In this document: piece by piece, positions 46,612 to 55,186 of the stretch | Layout: every line of letters begins with the position of its first letter | How positions within the stretch are numbered: position 1 is the first letter of the stretch | Assembly: GCA_026391435.1 (NCBI GenBank) | Contig: JAPLEJ010000050.1 | Span: 1 to 64,000 of the forward strand | Direction of reading: 5' to 3' | Length of the DNA: 64,000 bases | DNA from: Bacteroidota bacterium | Lineage (GTDB): Bacteria > Bacteroidota > Bacteroidia > Chitinophagales > Chitinophagaceae | Program-made: the position numbers and the translations under genes | The notes under the pieces: generated by a model | What the model saw: the letters and a program-made list of their open reading frames with translations, nothing else | What the model was told of the DNA's origin: nothing | Database searches by the model: none

Positions 46612-47803
46612 CACACAAAATGATTACCAAACACCAAGTGCAGAAGGTTACTATGGTGAATTTGGAGGCGCCTTTATTCCTGAGATGCTTTATGAGAATG
46701 TAGCAACTTTACAATCTCAGTATTTAAAAATAATGCAGGATCCTTCTTTCAAAGCAGAAGTAGATGCTTTATTAAAAGATTATGTAGGTCGACCCACTCC
46801 ACTTTTTTTAGCTGAAAGGTTGAGCAAGGAAATAGGAGCTACCATTTATTTAAAGAGAGAGGATTTATGCCATACGGGTGCGCATAAAATTAATAACACC
46901 ATTGGTCAAATTATATTAGCACAAAGATTAGGGAAAACTAAAATAATTGCAGAAACAGGGGCAGGACAACACGGCGTTGCAACTGCAACAGTCTGTGCTT
47001 TAAAAGGGATGGAGTGTGTCGTGTACATGGGTGAAAAAGATATTGAAAGACAAGCCCCTAATGTAGCTAGAATGAAAATGTTAGGCGCAAAAGTAGTGCC
47101 AGCAAAAAGCGGAAGTAAAACTTTAAAAGATGCCACAAATGAAGCCATTCGCGCATGGATCAACGAACCTAATGAAACACATTATATTATTGGTAGTGTA
47201 GTTGGACCGCATCCTTATCCGGATATGGTAGCTCGTTTCCAAAGTGTGATTAGTGAAGAAATTAGAACTCAATTAAAACAAATAACAGGTAATGAACTTC
47301 CAACGCATGTGGTGGCTTGTGTGGGTGGCGGTAGTAATGCAGCGGGCGCTTTTTATCATTTTTTAAATGAAGCCTCTGTTGCATTAATTGCTGTAGAAGC
47401 AGCAGGGCATGGAGTTAATTCAGGATTAAGTGCGGCAACAACACAATTAGGTACGCATGGTATTTTACATGGCAGTAAAAGTATAGTGATGCAAACAAAG
47501 GATGGTCAAGTAGTAGAGCCACATAGTATTTCTGCTGGTTTAGATTATCCTGGAATTGGACCCTTGCATGCTTATTTATATGAAAGTAAAAGAGGTACTT
47601 TTTTAAGTGCTACCGATGAAGAAGCTTTGGCTTCTGCTTTTCATATTTCTGAAACGGAAGGAATTATTCCTGCATTAGAAACAGCACATGCTTTTTCGGT
47701 TTTACCAAAGTTGAATTTAAAACCAACAGATGTCGTGGTGATATGTTTAAGTGGAAGAGGCGATAAGGATTTAGATACCTATATGAAATACATTAAAGAT
47801 TAA
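46598..47803 (+). CDS. trpB: Tryptophan synthase beta chain
   Basis: 401 residues, TrpB1 type. PLP Lys in KREDLCHTGAHKINNTIGQ (about residues 85-103), ETGAGQHGVATATVCAL, CVGGGSNAAGAF phosphate loop, and VEPHSISAGLDYPGIGP. Joins indole and serine, forming the channel complex with TrpA. The ATG at 46598 lies within trpF. Confidence 0.98.
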   Translation: MSIFNTQNDYQTPSAEGYYGEFGGAFIPEMLYENVATLQSQYLKIMQDPSFKAEVDALLKDYVGRPTPLFLAERLSKEIGATIYLKREDLCHTGAHKINNTIGQIILAQRLGKTKIIAETGAGQHGVATATVCALKGMECVVYMGEKDIERQAPNVARMKMLGAKVVPAKSGSKTLKDATNEAIRAWINEPNETHYIIGSVVGPHPYPDMVARFQSVISEEIRTQLKQITGNELPTHVVACVGGGSNAAGAFYHFLNEASVALIAVEAAGHGVNSGLSAATTQLGTHGILHGSKSIVMQTKDGQVVEPHSISAGLDYPGIGPLHAYLYESKRGTFLSATDEEALASAFHISETEGIIPALETAHAFSVLPKLNLKPTDVVVICLSGRGDKDLDTYMKYIKD

Positions 47804-47815
47804 AGCATTACAATT

Positions 47816-48589
47816 ATGTCAAGGTTAGAAATATTATTCCAAAAGCAATCAAAGCGAGTGCTAAATGTGTATTGCACTGCGGGCTATCCAAATTTAAATA
47901 GCACACTGCCTATTATGGAAAGCTTACAAAGCAATGGGGCCAATATTATAGAATTAGGCATGCCTTATAGTGATCCTTTGGCAGATGGCGAAGTTATTCA
48001 GTCTAGCAGCCAAATGGCATTAAATAATGGGATGACGATAGAAGTTTTGTTTGAACAACTAAGCAGCATGCGCAATACCATTCACTTACCTGTGGTATTG
48101 ATGGGGTATATGAATCCGATTTTACAATATGGGTTTGAGGCATTTTGTAAAAAAGCAAAACAAGTTGGTATTGATGGACTCATTTTACCTGATTTGCCTT
48201 TGTATGAATTTGAAAATGGGTATGGAAAAATAATTTCGGAGAATGGGTTGGATTTTATTTTTTTAGTAACACCCGAAACGCCCGAAACAAGACTTAGAAA
48301 ACTAGATAGTTTAAGTACAGGATTTTTATATGCAGTAAGTTCTTCTGCTACTACTGGTAAGGACAAAGATTTTTCTAAAGTAGCACAATATTTACAACGT
48401 ATCACCTCGATGGGTTTAAAGAACCCCATTTTGGTAGGATTTGGAATCAAAGACAAAGAAAGCTTTGACGCTGTTAATGTATATACCAATGGTGCCATTA
48501 TTGGGTCGGCTTATATTAGTGCATTATCAAAAGGGGGTGACATTGAGCAATGCACAAAGCAATTTTTAAATGAAGTATTAGGTAATTAA
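47816..48589 (+). CDS. trpA: Tryptophan synthase alpha chain
   Basis: 257 residues. Catalytic Glu in NIIELGMPYSDPLADGEVIQ (about residues 43-62), LMGYMNPILQYG, DGLILPDLPLYE, and FLYAVSSSATTGKD. Cleaves indole-3-glycerol phosphate and channels indole to TrpB. 12 nt after trpB. hisH starts 6 nt after its stop, so trp and his genes share a transcript. Confidence 0.97.
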   Translation: MSRLEILFQKQSKRVLNVYCTAGYPNLNSTLPIMESLQSNGANIIELGMPYSDPLADGEVIQSSSQMALNNGMTIEVLFEQLSSMRNTIHLPVVLMGYMNPILQYGFEAFCKKAKQVGIDGLILPDLPLYEFENGYGKIISENGLDFIFLVTPETPETRLRKLDSLSTGFLYAVSSSATTGKDKDFSKVAQYLQRITSMGLKNPILVGFGIKDKESFDAVNVYTNGAIIGSAYISALSKGGDIEQCTKQFLNEVLGN

Positions 48590-48595
48590 AATAGA

Positions 48596-49186
48596 ATGAA
48601 AATAGTTATCATACAATACAACGCGGGCAATATTCAATCTGTACTATATGCATTGGAGCGAATAGGAGTGTCGGCCATTGTTACAGATCGTGCCGACTTG
48701 ATTCAAACTGCCGATAAAGTGATATTTCCAGGAGTAGGGGAAGCAAGTACAGCGATGCAATATTTAAAGGAGCGAAACTTAGATACACTCATTAGTGAAT
48801 TAAAGCAACCCGTTTTAGGTATTTGTTTGGGTATGCAATTAATGTGTAAGCATTCCACCGAAAATAATACCCCCTGCATGGGTATTTTTGATGAACAAGT
48901 GCAACTATTTTCAAGTTCGGATTCAAAAATAAAAGTGCCTCAGATGGGATGGAATAATATACATCATTTAAAAACGAATTTATTCACTGGGGTGCCAGAA
49001 GATAGTTATGCATATTTTGTACATGGCTATTATGCAACAATGGGTAATCATACCATTGCAACTACTGATTATATTCAGCCCTATAGCGCTGCATTACAAA
49101 AGGATAATTTTTATGGAGTGCAATTTCATCCTGAAAAATCGGCTATCATCGGCGAACAAATTTTAAAAAACTTTATCACACTTTAA
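48596..49186 (+). CDS. hisH: Imidazole glycerol phosphate synthase, glutaminase subunit
   Basis: 196 residues. Class I amidotransferase: MKIVIIQYNAGNIQSVLYALERIG, VIFPGVGEASTAM oxyanion region, nucleophile Cys in VLGICLGMQLMC (about residues 78-89), and FHPEKS for the His-Glu. Partners HisF. It follows trpA by 6 nt instead of hisB. Confidence 0.97.
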   Translation: MKIVIIQYNAGNIQSVLYALERIGVSAIVTDRADLIQTADKVIFPGVGEASTAMQYLKERNLDTLISELKQPVLGICLGMQLMCKHSTENNTPCMGIFDEQVQLFSSSDSKIKVPQMGWNNIHHLKTNLFTGVPEDSYAYFVHGYYATMGNHTIATTDYIQPYSAALQKDNFYGVQFHPEKSAIIGEQILKNFITL

Positions 49187-49201
49187 TATTATAACCCAAC
49201 A

Positions 49202-49918
49202 ATGCAAATTATTCCAGCCATAGATATTATTGATGGTAAATGTGTCCGATTAACAGAAGGAGACTATACGCAAAAAAAAATTTACAATGAAGATCCTTTG
49301 GAAGTGGCAAAAGCTTTTGAGGGAATTGGATTAATGCGCTTGCATTTAGTGGATTTAGATGGAGCGAAAGCTGGACAGGTAGTCAATTGGAAAGTGTTAG
49401 AAAAAATCGCTAATGGAACAAAGTTAAAAATTGATTTCGGAGGAGGGATTAAAACCGAAGCAACTTTAAAAACAGTGATGGATACAGGGGCTACTTTTGC
49501 AACAATTGGAAGTTTAGCTGTGAAAAGTCCCGATTTATTTCAAGAATGGATCGCTCGATTTGGCGCAGCCGTTTTTATGTTGGGGGCGGATGTATATGAG
49601 GAGAAAATTGCTATTGGTGGCTGGCTTGAAAAAACAGAAATTACAGTCTTTGATTTTGTGACCTTGTATATGAATAAGGGAGTAACACAAATATTTTGTA
49701 CCGATATACAAAAGGATGGCAAGCTACAAGGGCCTTCTATTGCACTTTATCAAAAGATATTAGAACAATTCCCTTCATTGCAATTAATAGCAAGTGGAGG
49801 TGTGAGCTGCTTAGATGATTTAATTGAGCTTGAAGAGATAGGCTGTACTGCCGCTATTGTAGGGAAAGCTATTTATGAAAATAAAATAACCATTTCGGAA
49901 TTAGCTAATTTTAATTAG
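49202..49918 (+). CDS. hisA: ProFAR isomerase (phosphoribosylformimino-AICAR-P isomerase)
   Basis: 238 residues, TIM barrel. [20 protein letters not shown] with the catalytic Asp, [48 protein letters not shown] (second Asp) and [13 protein letters not shown]. 15 nt after hisH and 13 nt before hisF. Confidence 0.97.
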   Translation: MQIIPAIDIIDGKCVRLTEGDYTQKKIYNEDPLEVAKAFEGIGLMRLHLVDLDGAKAGQVVNWKVLEKIANGTKLKIDFGGGIKTEATLKTVMDTGATFATIGSLAVKSPDLFQEWIARFGAAVFMLGADVYEEKIAIGGWLEKTEITVFDFVTLYMNKGVTQIFCTDIQKDGKLQGPSIALYQKILEQFPSLQLIASGGVSCLDDLIELEEIGCTAAIVGKAIYENKITISELANFN

Positions 49919-49931
49919 CGATAAAATAAAT

Positions 49932-50690
49932 ATGTTAACCAAACGAATTATACCTTGTTTAGATATTAAAGACGGCCGAACGGTGAAGGGGGTCAACTTT
50001 GAGCAATTGCGTGATGCGGGCGACCCCATTGAATTAGGGGCATTATATGCAAGTCAGGGTGCGGACGAATTGGTTTTCTTAGACATTACGGCTACTGTTG
50101 AAAAGCGCAAAACCCTAAGTGAGTTGGTCAATAAAATTGCACATCGTATCAATATTCCATTTACGGTAGGCGGAGGTATAAAAACAGAAGAGGATGTGAG
50201 TATATTATTACAAAATGGGGCAGATAAAATTTCAATTAATACCGCAGCCTTTTTAAATCCTAACATCATACAAAGTTTTGCCAAAAATTTTGGTAGTCAA
50301 TGTGTGGTATTGGCCATTGATACCAAATGCGAGTCAGATGGCCAATGGTATGTTTATTTAAATGGAGGCCGTCAAAAAACAGATACTTTAACAACAGAAT
50401 GGGCAAAAAAAGCAGTAGATCTAGGCGTGGGTGAAATTTTATTAACTTCGATGAATCATGATGGCACCAAACAAGGGTTTGCTTTAGATATTACAGCCAC
50501 CTTATCAGAAACCTTGTCAGTGCCCATTATTGCATCAGGAGGGGGTGGAAATGAATCTCATTTTTATGATGTATTTACCAATGGTAAGGCAGATGCTGCC
50601 TTAGCTGCAAGTATATTTCACTATAAGGAATTAGCGATACCTACTTTAAAAAATTATTTACACGAAAAAGGAATACCCATTAGATTATAA
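49932..50690 (+). CDS. hisF: Imidazole glycerol phosphate synthase, cyclase subunit
   Basis: 252 residues, TIM barrel homologous to His[22 protein letters not shown] (starts RIIPCLD), [57 protein letters not shown] with the second catalytic Asp, and [13 protein letters not shown]. Forms IGP and AICAR with HisH. Confidence 0.97.
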   Translation: MLTKRIIPCLDIKDGRTVKGVNFEQLRDAGDPIELGALYASQGADELVFLDITATVEKRKTLSELVNKIAHRINIPFTVGGGIKTEEDVSILLQNGADKISINTAAFLNPNIIQSFAKNFGSQCVVLAIDTKCESDGQWYVYLNGGRQKTDTLTTEWAKKAVDLGVGEILLTSMNHDGTKQGFALDITATLSETLSVPIIASGGGGNESHFYDVFTNGKADAALAASIFHYKELAIPTLKNYLHEKGIPIRL

Positions 50691-50709
50691 ACTTTATTTA
50701 ATTTTAATT

Positions 50710-51303
50710 ATGAATATCAATTTTACAAAATATGCAGATGGACTGGTGCCTGCGATCATTCAGGATGCTCAAACCAAAACAGTGTTAATGTTGGGTTTTA
50801 TGAATCAAGCGGCCATAGATCTTACTGTGTCCGAAAAAAAAGTAACCTTTTTTAGTCGAACCAAAAATAGATTATGGACCAAGGGAGAAGAGAGCGGCCA
50901 TTACCTTCATTATATAAGTATGGAAGTAGATTGTGATCAAGATACTTTGCTAATACAAGCGAACCCATCTGGTCCTGTTTGTCATAATGGGACCGCTACT
51001 TGTTGGGGCGATGATCATGCTAGCTCCTTTTTGCCTCAGCTTGAATCCATTATTGCGGAACGAAAAAATGCAGATCCAGCCTCATCCTACGTGGCAAGTT
51101 TGTTTGAAAAGGGAATCAATAAAATTGCACAAAAAGTAGGGGAGGAAGCGGTTGAATTAGTTATAGAAGCAAAGGATAGTAATCATGATTTGTTTTTAAA
51201 TGAATCAGCAGATTTATTATTTCATTACCTTATACTACTTCAAGTAAAAGGTTACCAGCTTAGTGATGTTAGTGAAATTTTAAAACAAAGGCATAAAAAC
51301 TAA
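50710..51303 (+). CDS. hisI: Bifunctional PR-AMP cyclohydrolase / PR-ATP pyrophosphatase
   Basis: 197 residues (HisIE). Residues about 1-105 are HisI: PAIIQDAQTKTVLMLGFMNQ, TFFSRTKNRLWTKGEESGH, DCDQDTLL and GPVCHNGTATCW zinc ligands. Residues about 110-197 are HisE: SYVASLFEKGINKIAQKVGEEAVE and ESADLLFHYLILL. Steps two and three of histidine synthesis. Last his gene. No terminator follows before the TlpA-like gene 34 nt on. Confidence 0.96.
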   Translation: MNINFTKYADGLVPAIIQDAQTKTVLMLGFMNQAAIDLTVSEKKVTFFSRTKNRLWTKGEESGHYLHYISMEVDCDQDTLLIQANPSGPVCHNGTATCWGDDHASSFLPQLESIIAERKNADPASSYVASLFEKGINKIAQKVGEEAVELVIEAKDSNHDLFLNESADLLFHYLILLQVKGYQLSDVSEILKQRHKN

Positions 51304-51337
51304 ATCACCTATCTTTATTCCCTGAAATTTAAAAAAT

Positions 51338-52423
51338 ATGAAGAAATTAATTTTTGTTGTAATTGTTCTTTTTGCATGTAACCATTTAATGGCACAAAAA
51401 AGTATCTTAATCAAAGGAGATTTAAAAAATGTTCCTGATAGTACGGTTGTTACTTTGCTAGATGGTATGGCAAATAAGGAGGTCTCTACAGATATAGTGA
51501 TCAAAGGGAAGTTTACTTTAAAAGGAAAAACACCTATTACATCTTTTTTTATCATTGGATTTAGCAAAATGACTGTAAAGCTACCTTTGTTTATAAGTAA
51601 TGATCCGCTCAAGATTACAGGAGATATCATGTTGCCTAATAATATTGTTTATGAAGGTTCTGCTAGCCATGCTATTTATATGTCCTATATGAAAGTGTTA
51701 AATCCTAAAATGGAAGGATATTTTAAAACTTTGACAGCTATACAATCTGAAAAAAATACAAAAGCAAAAGATTCACTTACGTTAATATCAGAAGTTCAGT
51801 CAAAAGAATTAATATTAACTTATGTGGTAATGAGTAAAAAGTATGCTCAGTCCCCAGTTACTACTTTTTTCTTATTTCAATTTGCGAACATTTTCCCAAC
51901 CGTAAAAGAGAAATTGGGAACTTATTTTGATCAACTTCAAGGAGCAGCTAAAACAGGTCCTTTTGCTGAAATTTTAGGTAAAACTATACAATCAATTGGT
52001 ATTGGTTCCATTGGATCTTTTATGCCTGAATTCAAACAAAATGATGTGAATGGAAATGCTGTAAGCCTTTCTTCTTTTAAAGGAAAATATGTATTAGTTG
52101 ATTTTTGGGCAAGTTGGTGTGGCCCATGTCGAGCCGAAAATCCAAATGTAGTAAAAGCTTATAATGAGTTTAAAAATAAAAACTTTACCATTTTAAGTGT
52201 CAGCTTAGATCAGGATAAAGCTAAGTGGCTGGATGCCATCCAAAAAGATGGTTTAACATGGACACATGTGAGTGATTTGAAATATTGGAATAATGCTGTT
52301 GCCCAACAATTTGGCATTCAGAGTATTCCTGCTAGTTTCATTATAGATCCAGCTGGTAAAATAATTGGAAAGGATTTAAGAGGCGAGGATTTAAGAAATT
52401 TTCTAATTCAGAATTTAAAATAA
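51338..52423 (+). CDS. TlpA-like thiol-disulfide oxidoreductase with DUF4369-type N-terminus
   Basis: 361 residues with a signal peptide (MKKLIFVVIVLFACNHLMAQ). The N-terminal ~200 residues resemble DUF4369 (beta-rich). The C-terminal AhpC/TSA-thioredoxin domain has the CxxC site WASWCGPCRAENP (about residues 250-262) and the cis-Pro loop GIQSIPASFIIDP. A periplasmic reductase or cytochrome c maturation-like role is usual. It may be read from the his/trp transcript, since only 34 nt without a hairpin separate it from hisIE. Confidence 0.92.
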   Translation: MKKLIFVVIVLFACNHLMAQKSILIKGDLKNVPDSTVVTLLDGMANKEVSTDIVIKGKFTLKGKTPITSFFIIGFSKMTVKLPLFISNDPLKITGDIMLPNNIVYEGSASHAIYMSYMKVLNPKMEGYFKTLTAIQSEKNTKAKDSLTLISEVQSKELILTYVVMSKKYAQSPVTTFFLFQFANIFPTVKEKLGTYFDQLQGAAKTGPFAEILGKTIQSIGIGSIGSFMPEFKQNDVNGNAVSLSSFKGKYVLVDFWASWCGPCRAENPNVVKAYNEFKNKNFTILSVSLDQDKAKWLDAIQKDGLTWTHVSDLKYWNNAVAQQFGIQSIPASFIIDPAGKIIGKDLRGEDLRNFLIQNLK

Positions 52424-52442
52424 TAATTTTAGCTTTCTTTCT

Positions 52443-52474
52443 AAAAAGCCTTGAATCACTTCAAGGCTTTTTTT
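52443..52474 (+). terminator. Terminator after the TlpA-like gene
   Basis: AAAAAGCCTTGAA, loop TCAC, TTCAAGGCTTTTTTT: a perfect stem with T-run. It is almost identical to the hairpin at 53507-53540, about 1.06 kb downstream. Confidence 0.92.
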
Positions 52475-52539
52475 ATATGAATACAAATGCCCCTCATCTT
52501 ATATGAATTAATACTTAATTTATATATTTTATATAAAAA

Positions 52540-52547
52540 TATATTTG
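52540..52547 (+). promoter_or_regulatory. Putative -7 box for the Cys-rich lipoprotein gene
   Basis: TATATTTG, an exact TAnnTTTG match in very AT-rich DNA. Predicted start near 52551, 15 nt before the ATG at 52566. Chance occurrence is more likely here because of base composition. Confidence 0.35.
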
Positions 52548-52565
52548 ATACATAAAATTAAATAT

Positions 52566-53288
52566 ATGAAAAAAATAAAATTGGGTTCCGAAGTCTATTT
52601 TTTGTTGAGTTTATCCATCTTTTCAATTTTCTTCTTTTGTAGTTGTAAAAAATCAGAATCATTACCTATAAATACAAAGGTAGAATCTGAAGTTTCGATT
52701 TTTAAATCTGTACCCACTATTGAAAAGACGGTCTATATTAATAAAAATGATTCATTGTTTCAACAATTTAAATCAGTTGAAAAAGTATTTTTAACTGGTA
52801 TTGACTTTTCTAATATATCCATTAAAAAGGTTGTATTTAAAGGGTTACTTGATATAATAGGCTTACAAATTAATTTTTTAAATGACACTAGTTCAGTAAT
52901 GGATTTATTTTTTGTTTATGAATCAAAATCAAAGACGCATTTGTCACTATTTCGAGAATTAAGTAAAGTAAGTAAATCAAATCTTGGAACCGGAAGCATA
53001 ATTTTCAAAGATTTGTCTGGCAATGAGTTATTCAATGACCAATATTTTAATAATAAAATTGTTGTTAAGCAAGATGTTCATAATTTAGATATTTTGAAAT
53101 TTGGTATAGAAAAAATTCGAAGTACAGCGATTTGGAATTGTACGAAAGCTCAATTTGATAATTTTTATAAAGAGGCAAAAAAAACATGTGAAGAAGATAC
53201 TTTCTGCGATTTTGCTTGTAGCTTTAATCCATGTGCTATTTCGTATTTAGCTTTTGCTGTTGGGAAATGCACCGGACTTATTCAATAA
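52566..53288 (+). CDS. Uncharacterised lipoprotein with Cys-rich C-terminus
   Basis: I do not recognise a family. 240 residues from ATG 52566 (a TTG-started frame begins at 52545). Signal peptide with lipobox FFCSC (about residues 24-28), then a Lys/Ser-rich linker and a middle domain of about 130 residues without motifs. The last 50 residues carry six Cys: C-x15-C-x5-C-x3-C-x4-C-x11-C, within WNCTKAQFDNFY and FCDFACSFNPCAISY. These could form three disulfides in the periplasm or at the surface. DNA is clearly more AT-rich than the flanking genes. A 57-residue membrane peptide gene follows 18 nt later. Confidence 0.75.
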   Translation: MKKIKLGSEVYFLLSLSIFSIFFFCSCKKSESLPINTKVESEVSIFKSVPTIEKTVYINKNDSLFQQFKSVEKVFLTGIDFSNISIKKVVFKGLLDIIGLQINFLNDTSSVMDLFFVYESKSKTHLSLFRELSKVSKSNLGTGSIIFKDLSGNELFNDQYFNNKIVVKQDVHNLDILKFGIEKIRSTAIWNCTKAQFDNFYKEAKKTCEEDTFCDFACSFNPCAISYLAFAVGKCTGLIQ

Positions 53289-53306
53289 CTTATAAAAATA
53301 TATAAA

Positions 53307-53480
53307 ATGAAAAAAACGTTAATTTATATTACGGTAGGTATTATTTTAGTATTGATTGGTGTATTTATAACTATAGAATCAAATGATAATACAATACAAT
53401 ATGCTTTTATTTTAGCAGGGATTGGAATTGAAACTTTCGCAATGATCCAAATTGTCAGAAATAGTTTCACAAAAAAATAG
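53307..53480 (+). CDS. 57-residue two-helix membrane peptide
   Basis: A short ORF, ATG 53307 to TAG 53480, 18 nt after the Cys-rich lipoprotein. It has two hydrophobic helices (starting LIYITVGIILVLIGVFIT, and about residues 34-50, AFILAGIGIETFAMIQI) separated by ESNDNTIQ, with a basic tail (NSFTKK). No family is recognised. Tight linkage and composition suggest it belongs with the lipoprotein gene. Confidence 0.6.
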   Translation: MKKTLIYITVGIILVLIGVFITIESNDNTIQYAFILAGIGIETFAMIQIVRNSFTKK

Positions 53481-53506
53481 CCACCTATTTATTTAAATAA
53501 AAATAT

Positions 53507-53540
53507 AAAAAAGCCTTGAATCACTTCAAAGCTTTTTTAT
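53507..53540. terminator. Terminator shared by the small membrane gene and the Spx/ArsC-like gene
   Basis: AAAAAAGCCTTGAA, loop TCAC, TTCAAAGCTTTTTTAT. It copies the hairpin at 52443 with one mismatch in the stem. The 3' codons of the minus-strand ArsC/Spx-like gene (stop at 53521) form part of it. Confidence 0.85.
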
Positions 53541-53877
53541 ATTCAGCTTCATCGAAACCTAGAGCAATCACTTTATCATTGCGTTCAATTAAAGGTCTTT
53601 TTATGATGGAGGTTTTTTCGATCATTAAAGCGATGGCGGCTTTTTGGTTGGTGATTTTAGATTGTAGTTCAGGAGATAATTGTCGCCAAGTAGCCCCTTT
53701 TTTATTGAGTAAGGCTTCCCAACCAACTTGTTTACTCCAATTGGTTAAAGTGCCGGCCGTGACGCCTAATTTTTTATAGTCGTGAAATGTATATCCCACT
53801 TTATTTGCTTTTAACCAGTCTAATGCTTTTTTAACTGTGTTGCAATTAGGAATGGCATATACTTTTATTGTACTCAT
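53521..53877 (-). CDS. Spx/ArsC-related (YffB-like) thioredoxin-fold protein
   Basis: 118 residues from ATG 53877 (MSTIKVYAIPNCNTVKKALDW), the usual YffB/Spx length; a frame to 53934 overlaps the upstream gene. A single active-site Cys in PNCNTVKKALDWL, then KVGYTFHDYKKLGV, GWEALLNKKGATWRQL, and SIIKRPLIERNDKVIALGFDEAEYK (starts SIIKRPL). Could be a glutathione- or thiol-dependent reductase of the arsenate-reductase fold; without RNA polymerase-contact evidence an Spx regulator role is only possible. Last gene of a four-gene operon. Confidence 0.88.
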   Translation of the reverse strand: MSTIKVYAIPNCNTVKKALDWLKANKVGYTFHDYKKLGVTAGTLTNWSKQVGWEALLNKKGATWRQLSPELQSKITNQKAAIALMIEKTSIIKRPLIERNDKVIALGFDEAEYKKALK

Positions 53878-53882
53878 TCGTT

Positions 53883-54386
53883 TTATTTTATGTATTTTTT
53901 GCCTAACCAGCTTTGTGATATAGGTTGAAGCCAATCTGCTTCCATATCTGCCTTGGTTGCTACTAAATTATTAAAATACAAGCTGTCTTTTTCTAATAAT
54001 CCATTTTCAATGGCATAAGCCACTTGTGCAAGCGGGATGGTTTGAACTTTATCTTTCACCCAAAATGCTAATAGCTCACGATTAAACATTTGTAAATTAA
54101 ATCTTTTTTCAACTTCTTTAATGATATGTACTGAGCTGTCTGTGCTACAACCACCCACGCCAGTTTGTGATTCATCCGCCATGAGTATGATAAACTGACC
54201 ATATAAAATAGTGGCAAATCCTTTTACTTGAGCCCCATGACTTTTCCATATATTAGTGAAATCTTCTAAAATGGTTTCGATTTCAAAAATTTCCACCATA
54301 GAAAATAATCTGTTGGATTGGTATATCCATATTTTTGATTGTGGATGAAAATTTGCGGGTAGTATATTAGGTAAGTGAACTGTCAT
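53883..54386 (-). CDS. Conserved Bacteroidota protein often misnamed 'ABC transporter ATPase'
   Basis: 167 residues matching, from memory, a short Bacteroidota-specific family: ...SKIWIYQSNRLFS, FTNIWKSHGAQVKGFATILYGQFIILMADESQTGVGGCSTDSSVHIIKEVEKRF (key parts SKIWIYQSNR and GGCSTDSSV), then LLAFWVKDKVQTIPL. It has no Walker A or other ATPase motif, so the common name is not supported. Function unknown. Lies 10 nt after the Fe-S protein gene and 5 nt before the Spx-like gene. Confidence 0.8.
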   Translation of the reverse strand: MTVHLPNILPANFHPQSKIWIYQSNRLFSMVEIFEIETILEDFTNIWKSHGAQVKGFATILYGQFIILMADESQTGVGGCSTDSSVHIIKEVEKRFNLQMFNRELLAFWVKDKVQTIPLAQVAYAIENGLLEKDSLYFNNLVATKADMEADWLQPISQSWLGKKYIK

Positions 54387-54396
54387 TATGATTAAT

Positions 54397-55176
54397 TTAT
54401 TGAATGGCTTTTTCTATGATTTCGGCAATGTCTAAAACCGAAGTATTCATATCCTCATCTCTATTTTTAATGCCATCGGTTAACATCGTATTACAAAATG
54501 GACAGGCACTTGCAACAAAATCTGATTTTGTTTCAATGGCTTCGTCTGCTCTTTCTGTATTAACCCTTTTGTCTCCTTTTTCTTCTTCCTTAAACATTTG
54601 TGCCCCACCAGCACCACAGCATAAACCTTTGGATTTACATCTTTTCATTTCGCGTAATTCCATATCTAAGCTTTCTAACACTTTTCGAGGAGCTTCGTAT
54701 ATTTCATTGGCCCTACCTAAATAACAACTATCATGGTAAGTAATTGATTTTCCTTTCCATTCATTACTATCTAGTATTTTTATTTTTCCAGAGGCGATCA
54801 ATTCTTCTAAAAATTGGGTATGATGTATGACATCGTAATTTCCTCCCAATGCAGGATATTCATTTTTCAAGGTATTAAAACAATGAGGGCAAGTAGTGAC
54901 AATTTTCTTTATTTGATAGCCATTCAAAATTTGGATATTCTGATAAGCCATCATTTGAAACATAAATTCATTTCCAGCACGCCTTGCAGGATCACCTGTA
55001 CAGGATTCTTCCTTTCCTAATATAGCGTAACGAATTCCAGCTTTATCTAATATGGTGGCAAATGCTTTAGTTATTTTTTGAGCGCGTTGATCAAAACTAC
55101 CTGCGCAGCCCACCCAAAATAATATTTCAGGTTGTTCGCCATTTGCAGCCATCTCGGCCATTGTCAATACCTTCAT
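54397..55176 (-). CDS. CCG-domain (Fe-S)-binding protein (HdrB/LutA-like)
   Basis: 259 residues from ATG 55176 (MKVLTMAEMAANGEQPEILFWVGC). Two CCG motifs of the heterodisulfide-reductase B/GlpC type: CPHCFNTLKNEYP...YHDSCYLGR, and KGLCCGAGGAQMFKEEE...SACPFCNTML. A further Cys in WVGCAGSFD. It binds an unusual Fe-S cluster and acts with the membrane ferredoxin-like protein encoded upstream. Electron donor and acceptor are not predictable. Confidence 0.9.
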   Translation of the reverse strand: MKVLTMAEMAANGEQPEILFWVGCAGSFDQRAQKITKAFATILDKAGIRYAILGKEESCTGDPARRAGNEFMFQMMAYQNIQILNGYQIKKIVTTCPHCFNTLKNEYPALGGNYDVIHHTQFLEELIASGKIKILDSNEWKGKSITYHDSCYLGRANEIYEAPRKVLESLDMELREMKRCKSKGLCCGAGGAQMFKEEEKGDKRVNTERADEAIETKSDFVASACPFCNTMLTDGIKNRDEDMNTSVLDIAEIIEKAIQ

Positions 55177-55186
55177 ATATTTATTT

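Noticed and set aside
48082..48498. 138-codon minus-strand ORF within trpA
   Set aside because: Antisense of conserved TrpA motifs; no independent features.
52566..53288. Cys-rich protein as a bacteriocin precursor
   Set aside because: It has a lipoprotein signal and a long N-terminal domain, no double-Gly leader, and no peptidase/exporter or immunity gene beside it.
52443..53540. Insertion sequence or composite element
   Set aside because: The flanking repeats are terminator hairpins; there is no transposase or target-site duplication.
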